64,000 bases of DNA from positions 124,001 to 188,000 of the forward strand of contig CANLXO010000006.1 of assembly GCA_947495055.1 (NCBI GenBank), given 5' to 3'. The notes under the pieces were generated by a model, which was not told where the DNA came from, ran no database searches, and was given only the letters and a program-made list of their open reading frames with translations. Every line of letters begins with the position of its first letter. Position 1 is the first letter of the stretch. Source of the stretch: an uncultured Psychrobacter sp. (lineage in GTDB: Bacteria > Pseudomonadota > Gammaproteobacteria > Pseudomonadales > Moraxellaceae). The position numbers were made by a program, and so were the translations under genes. This document shows, piece by piece, positions 45,329-53,810 of this stretch.

Positions 45329-46090
45329 ATGAAAAATTTATTTGATTTAACAGGCAAGATTGCACTAGTCACTGGCGCAAGTCGCGGTATTGGTGAGTCC
45401 ATTGCACGTCTGCTAGCAGCGCATGGCGCGCATGTCATTGTCTCAAGCCGTAAGATTGATGCCTGTCAAGCGGTCGCTGATAGCATAGTCGAGAACGGTG
45501 ACAAGGCTAGTGCTTTTGCTTGTCATGTCGGTGAGATGGATCAAATCGAAGCTATCTTTGCGCATATCAAAGACGAGTTTGGTCGCATTGATATCTTAGT
45601 TAATAATGCCGCTGCCAATCCTTATTATGGTCATATTCTAAATACGGATTTAGCCGCGTTTGAGAAGACTGTCGATGTTAATATTCGCGGTTACTTCTTT
45701 ATGTCAACCACGGCAGGTCAAATGATGGCTGAGCAGGGCGGCGGGGTCATTCTTAACACCGCGTCCGTCAATGGTATCGTCGCAGGCGACAAGCAAGGCA
45801 TCTACTCGATTACCAAAGCCGCGGTCATTAGTATGACCAAATCCTTTGCCAAAGAGTGCGGCCCGCTCAACATACGCGTCAATGCGTTATTGCCGGGTTT
45901 AACGGACACCAAGTTTGCTTCAGCACTAACCACTAATGATAAAGTCTTAAAAATGGCACTACACGCCATTCCGCTAGGACGCGTCGCTGATCCTGATGAG
46001 ATGGCAGGCACGGTGCTGTATCTCGTCTCTGATGCCTCCAGCTATACGACAGGCGCTTGTGTGCTGGTCGATGGCGGTATGCTCAGCTAA
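45329..46090 (+). CDS. Short-chain dehydrogenase/reductase (second of pair)
   Basis: 253 aa; AAGGAAACTCT as RBS. TGASRGIGESIARLLAAHGA (12-31), NNAAANPYYGHIL (about 90), NTASVNGIVAGDKQGIYSITKAAVISMTKSFA with YxxxK at about 157. The NAAANP and 'FM STTAGQMM' stretches resemble the subgroup of SDRs found beside acyl-CoA dehydrogenases. It ends the operon, which closes in a strong terminator at 46113. Confidence 0.9.
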   Translation: MKNLFDLTGKIALVTGASRGIGESIARLLAAHGAHVIVSSRKIDACQAVADSIVENGDKASAFACHVGEMDQIEAIFAHIKDEFGRIDILVNNAAANPYYGHILNTDLAAFEKTVDVNIRGYFFMSTTAGQMMAEQGGGVILNTASVNGIVAGDKQGIYSITKAAVISMTKSFAKECGPLNIRVNALLPGLTDTKFASALTTNDKVLKMALHAIPLGRVADPDEMAGTVLYLVSDASSYTTGACVLVDGGMLS

Positions 46091-46112
46091 TCGCAGTTGT
46101 TTTATGTCAATC

Positions 46113-46148
46113 AAAAAAGGACACGATATGAGTATCGTGTCCTTTTTT
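46113..46148. terminator. Terminator of the acyl-CoA/SDR operon
   Basis: Perfect 16-bp stem AAAAAAGGACACGATA/TATCGTGTCCTTTTTT, loop TGAG. It can act in both directions, serving the convergent fusion gene too, although that gene ends 94 bp further on. Confidence 0.9.
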
Positions 46149-46241
46149 AATACATCGAGTTTAAAGTATCGGATAAAGACAAATATCAGTGACCACTTCT
46201 TCTAAAGTTAAACAAGACCTAACCAAACACGCCATATTTCA

Positions 46242-48401
46242 CTAGCCTCGACGCCACGTTTGATATTTCTCAACGATATCCAATAGTTTTTCAGGGGCAT
46301 TGTTACGCTTCCAATTACCTGCCGCGTATTTGTTCCCCTCAGCCCATGTCGGGTACATGTGAATAGTACCAAGTATTTTGTTAAGTCCAAGGTTGTGCTT
46401 CATCGCTAGGATAAATTCACTCATAAACTCGCCTGCGTTTTCGGCGACGATGGTCACGCCAAGTATTTTGTCTTTACCTTTGGGCGTTATCACCTTAATA
46501 AAGCCATAATTAGCACTTTCGGTTACGGCGCGGTCGAGATCGGCAAAATCGTAATGCGTCACCTCAAAATCGATGCCTTTTTCGATAGCTTCTTGCTCAT
46601 TTAATCCCACACGCGCCACTTCTGGATCGATAAAAGTCGTCCACGGAATGATGCGGTAATCGACTTTGAACTTCTTTAAATGACCAAATAGCCCATTGAC
46701 CGCCGCATACCAAGCTTGATGCGAGGCCACATGAGTAAACTGATATGGCCCAACCACATCACCGGCCGCGTAGATATTAGGATATAACGTTTCCAAATAC
46801 TCATCGGTATCGATAGTGCGATCAGTCTGTATTCCAAGAGCTTCAAGGCCATAACCCTCAAGGCGTGCGCTACGACCGACTGCGCAGATTAACTGATCAT
46901 ACTTAATTGCGATCTCTTTTGAGTCATCCATAGCTTGAGTGATGATGAATTTTTTGTCACCGCGCTGCTCGCAGCGGATAGCTTGATGCGAGGTCATAAC
47001 GTTTACGCCATTCTCTGTAAGGACTTTTTTGGCAAGTTGTGATACCTCGACATCCTCCTTTTTGATTAAGCGCTCGCTACGCTCAATTTGAGTCACACTC
47101 GAGCCTAAGCGCGCAAACGCTTGCGCTAATTCTGTGCCGATAGGTCCGCCGCCTAATACCACAAGATTTTTGGGTGTCTCTGTGAGCTGGCTAAACTGCT
47201 CCCACATCGTATCGCTAGTCACGTAGCCGGTCTCATCTAACCCTGGTAAATCAGGTACAAAGGGGCGCGCGCCGGTGGCGATAACGATCGCGCGCGCAGT
47301 TAGCCGCTGCGTGCCACCGTCGTTAAGCGCAATTTCTACCGTCCAAGGATCGATAAAGGTTGCATAACCTTTGAGTACCTCAACGCCAAGCTCGGTATAG
47401 CGCTCAACACTATCATTAGGCGCGATATCAGCAATAACTTTGTTGATGCGAGCCATAATGTTTTTGAAGTCAAATTGCGGCTCAGTATTATCAAGACCAT
47501 AGCGCTCGGCATGGCGCATGTGTTCAGCGACTTTGGCGCTTTTGATCAGTGCTTTGCTCGGCACGCAGCCGTAGTTCAAGCAGTCGCCGCCCATCTCGCC
47601 CGCTTCAATCAAGGTTACTTTTGCTCTTACTGTCGCCGCGATATAGCTGGTTACTAAGCCGCCAGCCCCTGCGCCTATCACAATCATATTGCGATCGAAT
47701 TTTTTGGGCTTGCTGTAGTTTTTATAGACGCGGCGTTTTTTTATTAGGTTGATAATGGATTTGGCTATTAAAGGAAACACCCCTAGTAGCACAAAGGATA
47801 AAATCAATTTAAAAGAGAGTATGCCAGATAGGCTCTCAATCTGTGCCAGTTGCGTCCCAGCGTTGACGTAGACAAAGGTGCCAGCGAGCATACCGATTTG
47901 ACTGACCCAATAAAACGTCCACGTCTTAATCGCAGTGAGACCCATTAATAAGTTGATAATAAAAAAGGGAAAAATAGGCACTAAGCGCAGGGTAAACAGG
48001 TAAAACGCGCCTTCTTTTTTGACGCCGTTATCAATAGATTCCAGACGCTCAGGAAAACGCTGCTTGATGGTATCGCGAAGCAAATAGCGCGAAACTAAAA
48101 ACGCCAAAGTTGCACCAATACTTGAGGCAAAAGAAGCGATCAAAACGCCTTGTACCAACCCAAACAGCGCCCCTGCGGCTAGCGTCAAAATAGCAGCGCC
48201 GGGTAACGATAGGGCGGTGACCAACACATATAGTAAGAAAAACCCGCCGATAATCAAGAGTGGCGACTGCGCTTTGTACTCATCAAACTGATCCATCGAG
48301 CCTTTTAAACCTTCAAGGGTCAACAGATCGTTAAGACCAAAATAAAAAAATCCAATAACCAAAATCACTACAAGGAGTACGAGCGCTATTTTTTTTATCA
48401 T
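46242..48401 (-). CDS. Fusion: TVP38/TMEM64-type membrane domain plus FAD disulfide reductase
   Basis: 719 aa. Residues 1-225 are membrane-embedded (VLLVVILVIGFFYFG, LLIIGGFFLLYVLVTALSLPGAAILTLAAGALFG, FRLVPIFPFFIINLLMG-like) with the SNARE-associated/TVP38 pattern. Residues 235-719 are a pyridine nucleotide-disulfide reductase: MIVIGAGAGGLVTSYIAA (FAD), redox pair C-LNYG-C in GGDCLNYGCVPSK, VVLGGGPIGTELAQAFARLG (NAD) and NIYAAGDVVGPYQFTHVASHQAW, ending in a dimerisation domain. It resembles mercuric reductase/dihydrolipoamide dehydrogenases, but without a MerA metal-binding N-terminus. Probably a membrane-tethered electron-transfer or thiol reductase; substrate unknown. Confidence 0.88.
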   Translation of the reverse strand: MIKKIALVLLVVILVIGFFYFGLNDLLTLEGLKGSMDQFDEYKAQSPLLIIGGFFLLYVLVTALSLPGAAILTLAAGALFGLVQGVLIASFASSIGATLAFLVSRYLLRDTIKQRFPERLESIDNGVKKEGAFYLFTLRLVPIFPFFIINLLMGLTAIKTWTFYWVSQIGMLAGTFVYVNAGTQLAQIESLSGILSFKLILSFVLLGVFPLIAKSIINLIKKRRVYKNYSKPKKFDRNMIVIGAGAGGLVTSYIAATVRAKVTLIEAGEMGGDCLNYGCVPSKALIKSAKVAEHMRHAERYGLDNTEPQFDFKNIMARINKVIADIAPNDSVERYTELGVEVLKGYATFIDPWTVEIALNDGGTQRLTARAIVIATGARPFVPDLPGLDETGYVTSDTMWEQFSQLTETPKNLVVLGGGPIGTELAQAFARLGSSVTQIERSERLIKKEDVEVSQLAKKVLTENGVNVMTSHQAIRCEQRGDKKFIITQAMDDSKEIAIKYDQLICAVGRSARLEGYGLEALGIQTDRTIDTDEYLETLYPNIYAAGDVVGPYQFTHVASHQAWYAAVNGLFGHLKKFKVDYRIIPWTTFIDPEVARVGLNEQEAIEKGIDFEVTHYDFADLDRAVTESANYGFIKVITPKGKDKILGVTIVAENAGEFMSEFILAMKHNLGLNKILGTIHMYPTWAEGNKYAAGNWKRNNAPEKLLDIVEKYQTWRRG

Positions 48402-48765
48402 GGGTTGTCCAGTGAAAGGCGAGAAAAAGGGGTGTCCGCTTTAGGATGATAGCGATTGTAAGAGTACGCTTCACCTTTTATAAAAGCAGTTTGATAACCG
48501 TTACTTTTAATACTTTTATATATTTGAGTGATTGTTCAAATAAAATCAGAGCACAGCAACAAAAAGATCGGACATTAGCATTGTAGTCGTTATTGAGCGT
48601 TTGTTCAAGTTTACATAAGAGGGCAATTTCAGTGCTTTAAAAGGGTAAATCAGTACTTAAAAAGATTAAATAGTAACCCTTTGATGTCGAATCAGGTAGC
48701 ATATGCACTTAAGATGTAAGCGCTATCAGTATTATTATCTGTAGACTAAAAAAAGGGCAATAAGC
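48402..48765. promoter_or_regulatory. Divergent intergenic region with repeated palindromic motif
   Basis: No gene is visible in this 364-bp region. TTGAGTGATTGTTCAA (48524-48539) and TTGAGCGTTTGTTCAA (48593-48608) are two near-palindromic copies 69 bp apart, of the kind bound by TetR-type repressors. They lie upstream of the fusion gene and upstream of the TPR-like gene. Confidence 0.5.
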
Positions 48766-49188
48766 ATGATCAATACCAAAATTTATAAAGCCATTTACGC
48801 CTTGGCAGAGGACTTGCTTGAGGCTGATCGCATAAGAGATCAGCCGCAATTTGATACACTCTATCGCGAGCTTAACGCCCTTTGCATAGATAACGAGGAC
48901 ACGCCAAAGGATCATCCTGAGCAGTGGGAGACGCTGGCTGACTTTACCGCAGATTTGGATGAAGCGCTGGTCATTTATGACAAAGCGCTAGCTAAGGCGA
49001 CAGCGATGAATTCAAAAGATCATCTAGCCTCTATCGCTTACTCTATGGCAGTACTGCAGATCGAAAAAGAGGATAAAGCGGCGGCGATACAAAGCCTTCA
49101 AAATGCTAAAGTCGCTGCGAACAAGATTGAAGATAAAGAGTTTAAGGTTGAGATTGATGAGTTGCTTGCTACTTTATTAGCTCATTAG
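48766..49188 (+). CDS. TPR-like helical protein
   Basis: 140 aa, all-helical, with repeat-like segments around DLDEALVIYDKALAKATAMNSKDHLASIAYSMAVLQIEKEDKAAAIQSLQNAKVAA that match degenerate tetratricopeptide repeats (residues 65-125). No signal peptide, so a cytoplasmic protein-binding role is likely. The stop codon TAG at 49186-49188 spans the boundary with the MITE-like element: TA from the target, G from the element, so the native C-terminus may have been longer. Confidence 0.7.
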   Translation: MINTKIYKAIYALAEDLLEADRIRDQPQFDTLYRELNALCIDNEDTPKDHPEQWETLADFTADLDEALVIYDKALAKATAMNSKDHLASIAYSMAVLQIEKEDKAAAIQSLQNAKVAANKIEDKEFKVEIDELLATLLAH

Positions 49189-49469
49189 GGCGTGTTTGAT
49201 AATTCACAAATACGCACTGACAGAGACTATTTTTTAGTCGATTCAAAGATAAAAATAGTAAGTTTAGTCATTCTAAGCGTCTATTTTTATTAAAGGAGCG
49301 GCAAAAAAGAGTCCTGTCCTTTTAGGCTGATGCTAAAATTGCTCCCCAGCTCCATATAAGCAGTGTGTTGCAAGTCTAGCTAAGGTCTAGACATTATCTT
49401 TAACTTGCGCCGTGTCTGGAACCATTTTAGCGATCAGCAGTGCTCATTTATGAATTATCAAACACGCCC
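49188..49469. mobile_element. 282-bp MITE-like element
   Basis: Terminal inverted repeats of 28 bp (25 identical, first 19 perfect): GGGCGTGTTTGATAATTCA at 49188-49206 and its reverse complement at 49451-49469. The dinucleotide TA flanks both ends (49186-49187 and 49470-49471), consistent with a TA target duplication. There is no transposase, so it must be moved in trans, possibly by an IS5/IS427- or IS630/Tc1-type transposase; the family is not settled. Confidence 0.8.
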
Positions 49470-49652
49470 TAATATTAATCATCAAAATTTTACCGACTTA
49501 AGTGTCCTTAAAAATGCCAAAATCGAGTATACTTATGCCACTGCGCTTGTATTTTGGCGCAAAATTGTTCAAGATATTGCATTAACAAATCTTTCAGACG
49601 CCCTCCCTTAGTTGAGGGTTACTTTTAATATGGACGTTATTAGGATACTAGT
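49470..49652 (+). promoter_or_regulatory. Leader of the CoA-transferase gene
   Basis: Between the MITE and the ATG at 49653 there is no gene. CCCTC/GAGGG (49602-49618) forms a hairpin followed by TTACTTTT, and GGATACTAGT precedes the start codon. A promoter is expected here but I could not fix it. Confidence 0.35.
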
Positions 49653-51179
49653 ATGAGCTCAAACAATCATGAAGACCGCGTACAACACGAAGGCTTACGC
49701 GATAAGATTATGTCGGCCCAAGAGGCTGCCTCATTTGTAAAAAACGGTATGACCTTGGGTATCGCAGGATTCACAGGCGCAGGCTACCCTAAGTTTGTAC
49801 CAACGGCGATCGCTAACCGTGCCAAAGAAGCTCATGCCAATGGCGAAGAGTTCGGTATCGGTATGCTAACGGGTGCATCTACCGCTCACGACTGCGATGG
49901 TGTTTTGGCAGAAGCTAACTGTGTTAACTTTCGCGCGCCGTTTCAATCTGATCCTGCTATGCGCAACAATATCAACGCGGGCAACACGCATTACGTCGAT
50001 ATGCATTTGTCACACTTTGAGCAGCAAGTACGTTTTGGCTTTTATGGCGATATGGACATTGCGCTAATCGAAGCGACTGCTATTACGCCTGAAGGCAAGA
50101 TTATTCCATCAATGGGTATCGGTACCAATAATCAGTGGCTGAAAACTGCTAAAAAAGTCATCATCGAAGTCAATTCGCGCCAAAGTATGAAATTAGAGGG
50201 CATGCATGACATTCCTGATGACATTGGTGCGCCGCCTCATCGTCAGCCGATTCCTATCGTCGATCCTGCCAACCGTATCGGTACACCTTATTTAGAGTGT
50301 GATCTGGATAAGATTGTCGGTATTGTCATGACGGATGCGCCTGATCGCAATAGTAAATTTGCTGATCCTGATGAAAACTCTAAAACGATCGCTTCACAGA
50401 TCATTGAGTTTTTGGATCATGAAGTCAAACAAGGTCGCCTGCCAAAGAACTTACTGCCACTACAGTCAGGCGTCGGTAACGTTGCCAATGCTGTGTTGAT
50501 GGGCTTGCAGGACAGCCCGTTTGATAATTTGATGGGTTATACCGAAGTGTTGCAAGATGGTATGCTAGATCTAGTATTAAGCGGCAAGATGGCATCAGCG
50601 TCGGCAACGGCATTATCCTTTAGCCCAGATGCTTTGCAGCGCTTTAATGACAATATTGACTTTTTGCGTAATAAGCTTATTTTGCGCCCACAAGAGTTTA
50701 CCAACCATCCTGAGGTCATTCGCCGCCTAGGTATTATCGCTATGAATGCCATGATCGAAGCGGATATCTATGGTAACGTCAACTCGACACACATCATGGG
50801 TACCAAGATGATGAATGGTATTGGCGGCTCAGGTGACTTTACCCGTAACTCGCATTTCTCATTCTTTGTGAGTCCATCAACCGCTAAAGGTGGCGCGATC
50901 TCTGCTATCGTGCCGATGGTATCGCACCACGACCATACTGAGCATGATGTAATGTTCTTGGTCACTGAGCAAGGATTTGCTGATTTGCGTGGTAAATCGC
51001 CGCGTCAACGCGCTAAGCTCATTATCGATAACTGCGCGCATCCAGACTATCGCCCAATGCTTCAAGACTACTATGAGCGCGCTCAGAAGTCAGGTCCACT
51101 GCATACGCCGCATATTCTTGATGAGGCACTGTCATGGCATCAGCGTTTTGTTGAGACCGGTGACATGCGTATCAAGTAA
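49653..51179 (+). CDS. Acetyl-CoA hydrolase/succinyl-CoA:acetate CoA-transferase family
   Basis: 508 aa. The N-terminal half has FVKNGMTLGIAGFTGAGYPKFVPTAIANRA and TGASTAHDCDGVLAEA; the C-terminal half has YTEVLQDGMLDL with the catalytic Glu298 that forms the CoA thioester, and GIGGSGDFTRNSHFSFFVSPS. This is the AarC/Cat1/Ach1-like group, which moves CoA between succinate and acetate or hydrolyses acetyl-CoA. Length fits. It helps handle acetate or short-chain acyl-CoA. Monocistronic with a terminator after it. Confidence 0.9.
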   Translation: MSSNNHEDRVQHEGLRDKIMSAQEAASFVKNGMTLGIAGFTGAGYPKFVPTAIANRAKEAHANGEEFGIGMLTGASTAHDCDGVLAEANCVNFRAPFQSDPAMRNNINAGNTHYVDMHLSHFEQQVRFGFYGDMDIALIEATAITPEGKIIPSMGIGTNNQWLKTAKKVIIEVNSRQSMKLEGMHDIPDDIGAPPHRQPIPIVDPANRIGTPYLECDLDKIVGIVMTDAPDRNSKFADPDENSKTIASQIIEFLDHEVKQGRLPKNLLPLQSGVGNVANAVLMGLQDSPFDNLMGYTEVLQDGMLDLVLSGKMASASATALSFSPDALQRFNDNIDFLRNKLILRPQEFTNHPEVIRRLGIIAMNAMIEADIYGNVNSTHIMGTKMMNGIGGSGDFTRNSHFSFFVSPSTAKGGAISAIVPMVSHHDHTEHDVMFLVTEQGFADLRGKSPRQRAKLIIDNCAHPDYRPMLQDYYERAQKSGPLHTPHILDEALSWHQRFVETGDMRIK

Positions 51180-51198
51180 TTATGATTGTGCAATAAAC

Positions 51199-51232
51199 AA
51201 AAGCCCCTTATCGAGAGATAAAGGGCTTTTTT
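51199..51232 (+). terminator. Terminator after the CoA-transferase gene
   Basis: AAAAGCCCCTTATC-GAGA-GATAAAGGGCTTTTTT, 13 of 14 pairs, T-run after it. Confidence 0.85.
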
Positions 51233-51284
51233 GTGTATAAAACTACTCAATCTAGGTCTAAAAAACTTACTCTGCAAAAAAAAT

Positions 51285-52226
51285 TTACTCTTCAAACTTA
51301 GTAAGCATCTCATTAATACGCGCGTCTTTGTCTTGCCATATCTGCTCAACCCAAGCAAACATCTGCGCTTTGACGTCCTCATCCTCCTCGTAACCACCGT
51401 TTTGAATAGCAGCGACCAAATTATCAGGCACCTCAAGGTAGCGCACATCGACGCTTAGGCGTTGAATGTTGCCTTGCCATAAATCAGCGTAGGTCGGAAT
51501 GCCATCAGGATAAACGATAGTCATATCCAGTATTCCGTCTATCTCATCGCCTAAAGCATTGATAGCAAGAGCGAGGCCGCCTGCGCGCGGTTTGAGCAAA
51601 TGGGTGTAAGGGGAGTTCTGTTTATCGCGCTTAGCCTGAGTAAAGCGCGTGCCTTCCAAATAGTTGAGCAAGGTAAAAGGCTTGTCTTTGAGCAGTGAGC
51701 AGGCACGTTTGGCCTCAATGATGTCTTTGCCTTGTAGCGCAGGGTTTTTGGCGATTTGTTTTTTGGAGTGACGGCGCATCATCGGAAAGTCCAAAAAGTA
51801 AAAGGTCTGACCGACGATAGGGATATATATCAGCTCAAATTTGGTAAAAAACCGCGTCAGGGGCAGACGGTCTTGGCCAATGTACTGCACGATACTGGTA
51901 TCAACCCAAGATTGATGATTGCTCACGAGCAAGTACTTACCGCTGGTATCGACATCCTCTGGCAGCTGGATACGCCAGTCTTTCTTGGGGAGTACCGTAT
52001 CGATTACCGCATTATTACTTTTAATCCAGTGATTGGCGATTTTGATGATTGCTTTGTCAGCGACATCAGCACCAGTGATGATTTTGGTTGCGCCCATAAG
52101 CCAAACAGGAATGCTACCTGCAAAGCTATTGCCCAAAATGACACCAGTCGCCGTCGCCAGTGAGACCGCTTTGCCAAGCTTTGGTGTGCGGTCATGTATT
52201 TTTTGAAACACTGAAGCCAAGCGCAT
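51285..52226 (-). CDS. PlsC/YihG-type acyltransferase
   Basis: 313 aa. NHQSWVDTSIVQYIG (about 101-115) is the HX4D catalytic box, and NYLEGTRFTQAKR the substrate-binding EGTR block; PRAGGLALAINAL follows. A hydrophobic N-terminal segment (AVSLATATGVILGNSFAGSIPVWLM) suggests inner-membrane association. It resembles YihG-like acyltransferases that modify glycerophospholipids or related acceptors. Transcribed opposite to the CoA-transferase gene, convergent with it. Confidence 0.88.
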   Translation of the reverse strand: MRLASVFQKIHDRTPKLGKAVSLATATGVILGNSFAGSIPVWLMGATKIITGADVADKAIIKIANHWIKSNNAVIDTVLPKKDWRIQLPEDVDTSGKYLLVSNHQSWVDTSIVQYIGQDRLPLTRFFTKFELIYIPIVGQTFYFLDFPMMRRHSKKQIAKNPALQGKDIIEAKRACSLLKDKPFTLLNYLEGTRFTQAKRDKQNSPYTHLLKPRAGGLALAINALGDEIDGILDMTIVYPDGIPTYADLWQGNIQRLSVDVRYLEVPDNLVAAIQNGGYEEDEDVKAQMFAWVEQIWQDKDARINEMLTKFEE

Positions 52227-52424
52227 GTAAAACCATTCTTGTAGCTAATTTTAGTCGCTAAATATTTTAGCAGAAATCCGTACAAAAGTAGTCGGGCAGA
52301 GATGACTGGTGATTGCACAAGACAAGCGGCGATATATAACCAATCATATTCGATAAGTGATATTAGATTGGCCGTCAAAAACAATGATAGCTATTAGACT
52401 AACTTTGCAAAACGAGTAGACACA

Positions 52425-52450
52425 AAAAAGCACCTAGTAAGGTGCTTTTT
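52425..52450. terminator. Bidirectional hairpin before arfB
   Basis: AAAAAGCACCT-AGTA-AGGTGCTTTTT, perfect 11-bp stem with A and T tracts. It lies between divergently oriented genes, so it may end an upstream short transcript or act as a barrier. Confidence 0.75.
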
Positions 52451-52577
52451 GACTTAGTATAATTCGCCATTTTATTATTTAAGTTTTACATCTGAAGTTA
52501 CACAATTGCATAGATGGCGTAGATAATTATCAAAATACACCCCATATACCAAATACTTAAAACTATAAAAGACAACT

Positions 52578-52991
52578 ATGATTTTTATCAGTAATACTAT
52601 TAGCCTAGGTGAGAGCGAGGTTGAGATTAACGCCATCCGCGCGCAAGGGGCAGGCGGGCAAAACGTCAATAAAGTCTCCTCCGCTATTCATCTACGCTTT
52701 GATATCAACGCCTCGAGCCTAAGTGATTCTCAAAAGCAGCGCTTGCTTGCCAGCAAAGACAGTCGAATCACTAAAGAGGGGATATTTATCCTCAAAGCTC
52801 AGCAATACCGCACTCAAGAGCGTAACAAAATTGATGCCTTTGAACGTCTTAAAGCCTTTATCTTGCAAGCAACCCAAGTCGCCAAGGCGCGCAGACCGAC
52901 CAAGCCGAGCAGAAATGCTAAACGTAAACGCGTCGATCAAAAGACCCAGCGCGGCAAAACCAAAGCGCTACGCGGCAAGGTAGACTTCTAA
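52578..52991 (+). CDS. arfB: Alternative ribosome-rescue factor (codon-independent peptidyl-tRNA hydrolase)
   Basis: 137 aa. GGQ at residues 26-28 in RAQGAGGQNVNKVSSAIHLRFD is the peptidyl-tRNA hydrolysis motif, and the C-terminal tail is highly basic (AKRKRVDQKTQRGKTKALRGK), needed to enter the empty mRNA channel. No release-factor codon-recognition domain is present. ArfB rescues ribosomes stalled on broken mRNAs, in parallel with tmRNA. Length matches E. coli YaeJ (about 140 aa). Confidence 0.93.
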   Translation: MIFISNTISLGESEVEINAIRAQGAGGQNVNKVSSAIHLRFDINASSLSDSQKQRLLASKDSRITKEGIFILKAQQYRTQERNKIDAFERLKAFILQATQVAKARRPTKPSRNAKRKRVDQKTQRGKTKALRGKVDF

Positions 52992-53027
52992 GCTGGCTTC
53001 TCTTAACTCAAATTTGGATACTATCCT

Positions 53028-53756
53028 ATGCTAATTAATGCAGATTTTTCGCGTCGTGCTGAGCTACCGTCTGAAGAACACCAATGGATCAAGTCCCCGC
53101 AAGGCGGCGTTGAGCGCGTGATGCTCGATCGCGTAGGCGCGGAAAAAGCGCGCGCGACGAGTCTTGTGCGTTATGCGCCAAGCTCTCACTTTCCCCGTCA
53201 TCAGCACCCAGGCGGCGAGGAGATTTTGGTATTGTCAGGGACGTTTTCAGCCGATGACGAGCATTACCCTGCAGGCTGGTACTTGCGTAATCCACCAGCG
53301 TCAGGTCACACTCCCTTTAGTGATGAAGGGGCGATTATCTTTGTTAAGCTGCGACAGATGCTAGCATCAGAAAATCGTCATGTCGCTATCGACACGTACG
53401 ATAACGCTAACTGGCAACGCGTCGGTAGCCGGGAAGTTTGTCCTTTATATTCAAGTGAGCACTATTTAGACAACCGTGAGCAGGTCAGCTTGCAGCGTTT
53501 GGGTGCAGATGAGGTTTTGTTCAGCGATGATCTACTTGCCCAATTGACGACAGGCGGCGCAGAGCTATTAGTTGTCAAAGGTGCGCTTTTAGATGGGCAT
53601 CAAACTTATAATAAAGACAGTTGGATACGTATGCCCGCAGCTACCGCAGCTACGTCGTCGTCGATAAAAGCAGGGTCGCAAGGCGCTACCGTCTATCTTA
53701 AGACGGGTCATTTAGCACAAGTGATTGGCGCAGATGTCGAAGATTTGGACGTTTAA
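53028..53756 (+). CDS. ChrR-like cupin protein
   Basis: 242 aa. The cupin motif is HFPRHQHPGGEEILVLSGTFSADDEHYPAGWYLRNPPASGHTPF (about 55-98), with the metal ligands H, H, E and a later H. A second weaker cupin repeat lies near 150-235 (VSLQRLGADEVLFSD ... WIRMPAATAA). It matches the ChrR-like anti-ECF-sigma cupin fold without a separate N-terminal zinc domain, so it may be an enzyme or sensor rather than an anti-sigma factor. No sigma factor gene is adjacent. Confidence 0.8.
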   Translation: MLINADFSRRAELPSEEHQWIKSPQGGVERVMLDRVGAEKARATSLVRYAPSSHFPRHQHPGGEEILVLSGTFSADDEHYPAGWYLRNPPASGHTPFSDEGAIIFVKLRQMLASENRHVAIDTYDNANWQRVGSREVCPLYSSEHYLDNREQVSLQRLGADEVLFSDDLLAQLTTGGAELLVVKGALLDGHQTYNKDSWIRMPAATAATSSSIKAGSQGATVYLKTGHLAQVIGADVEDLDV

Positions 53757-53810
53757 TGAGCTCGATTTTCACATTTACGATTTAAGATTTTTAATACAAG
53801 AAAAATAAAT

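Noticed and set aside
49405..49611. 68-aa ORF crossing the right end of the MITE-like element
   Set aside because: It runs across the element boundary and into the leader, with no RBS or conserved look.
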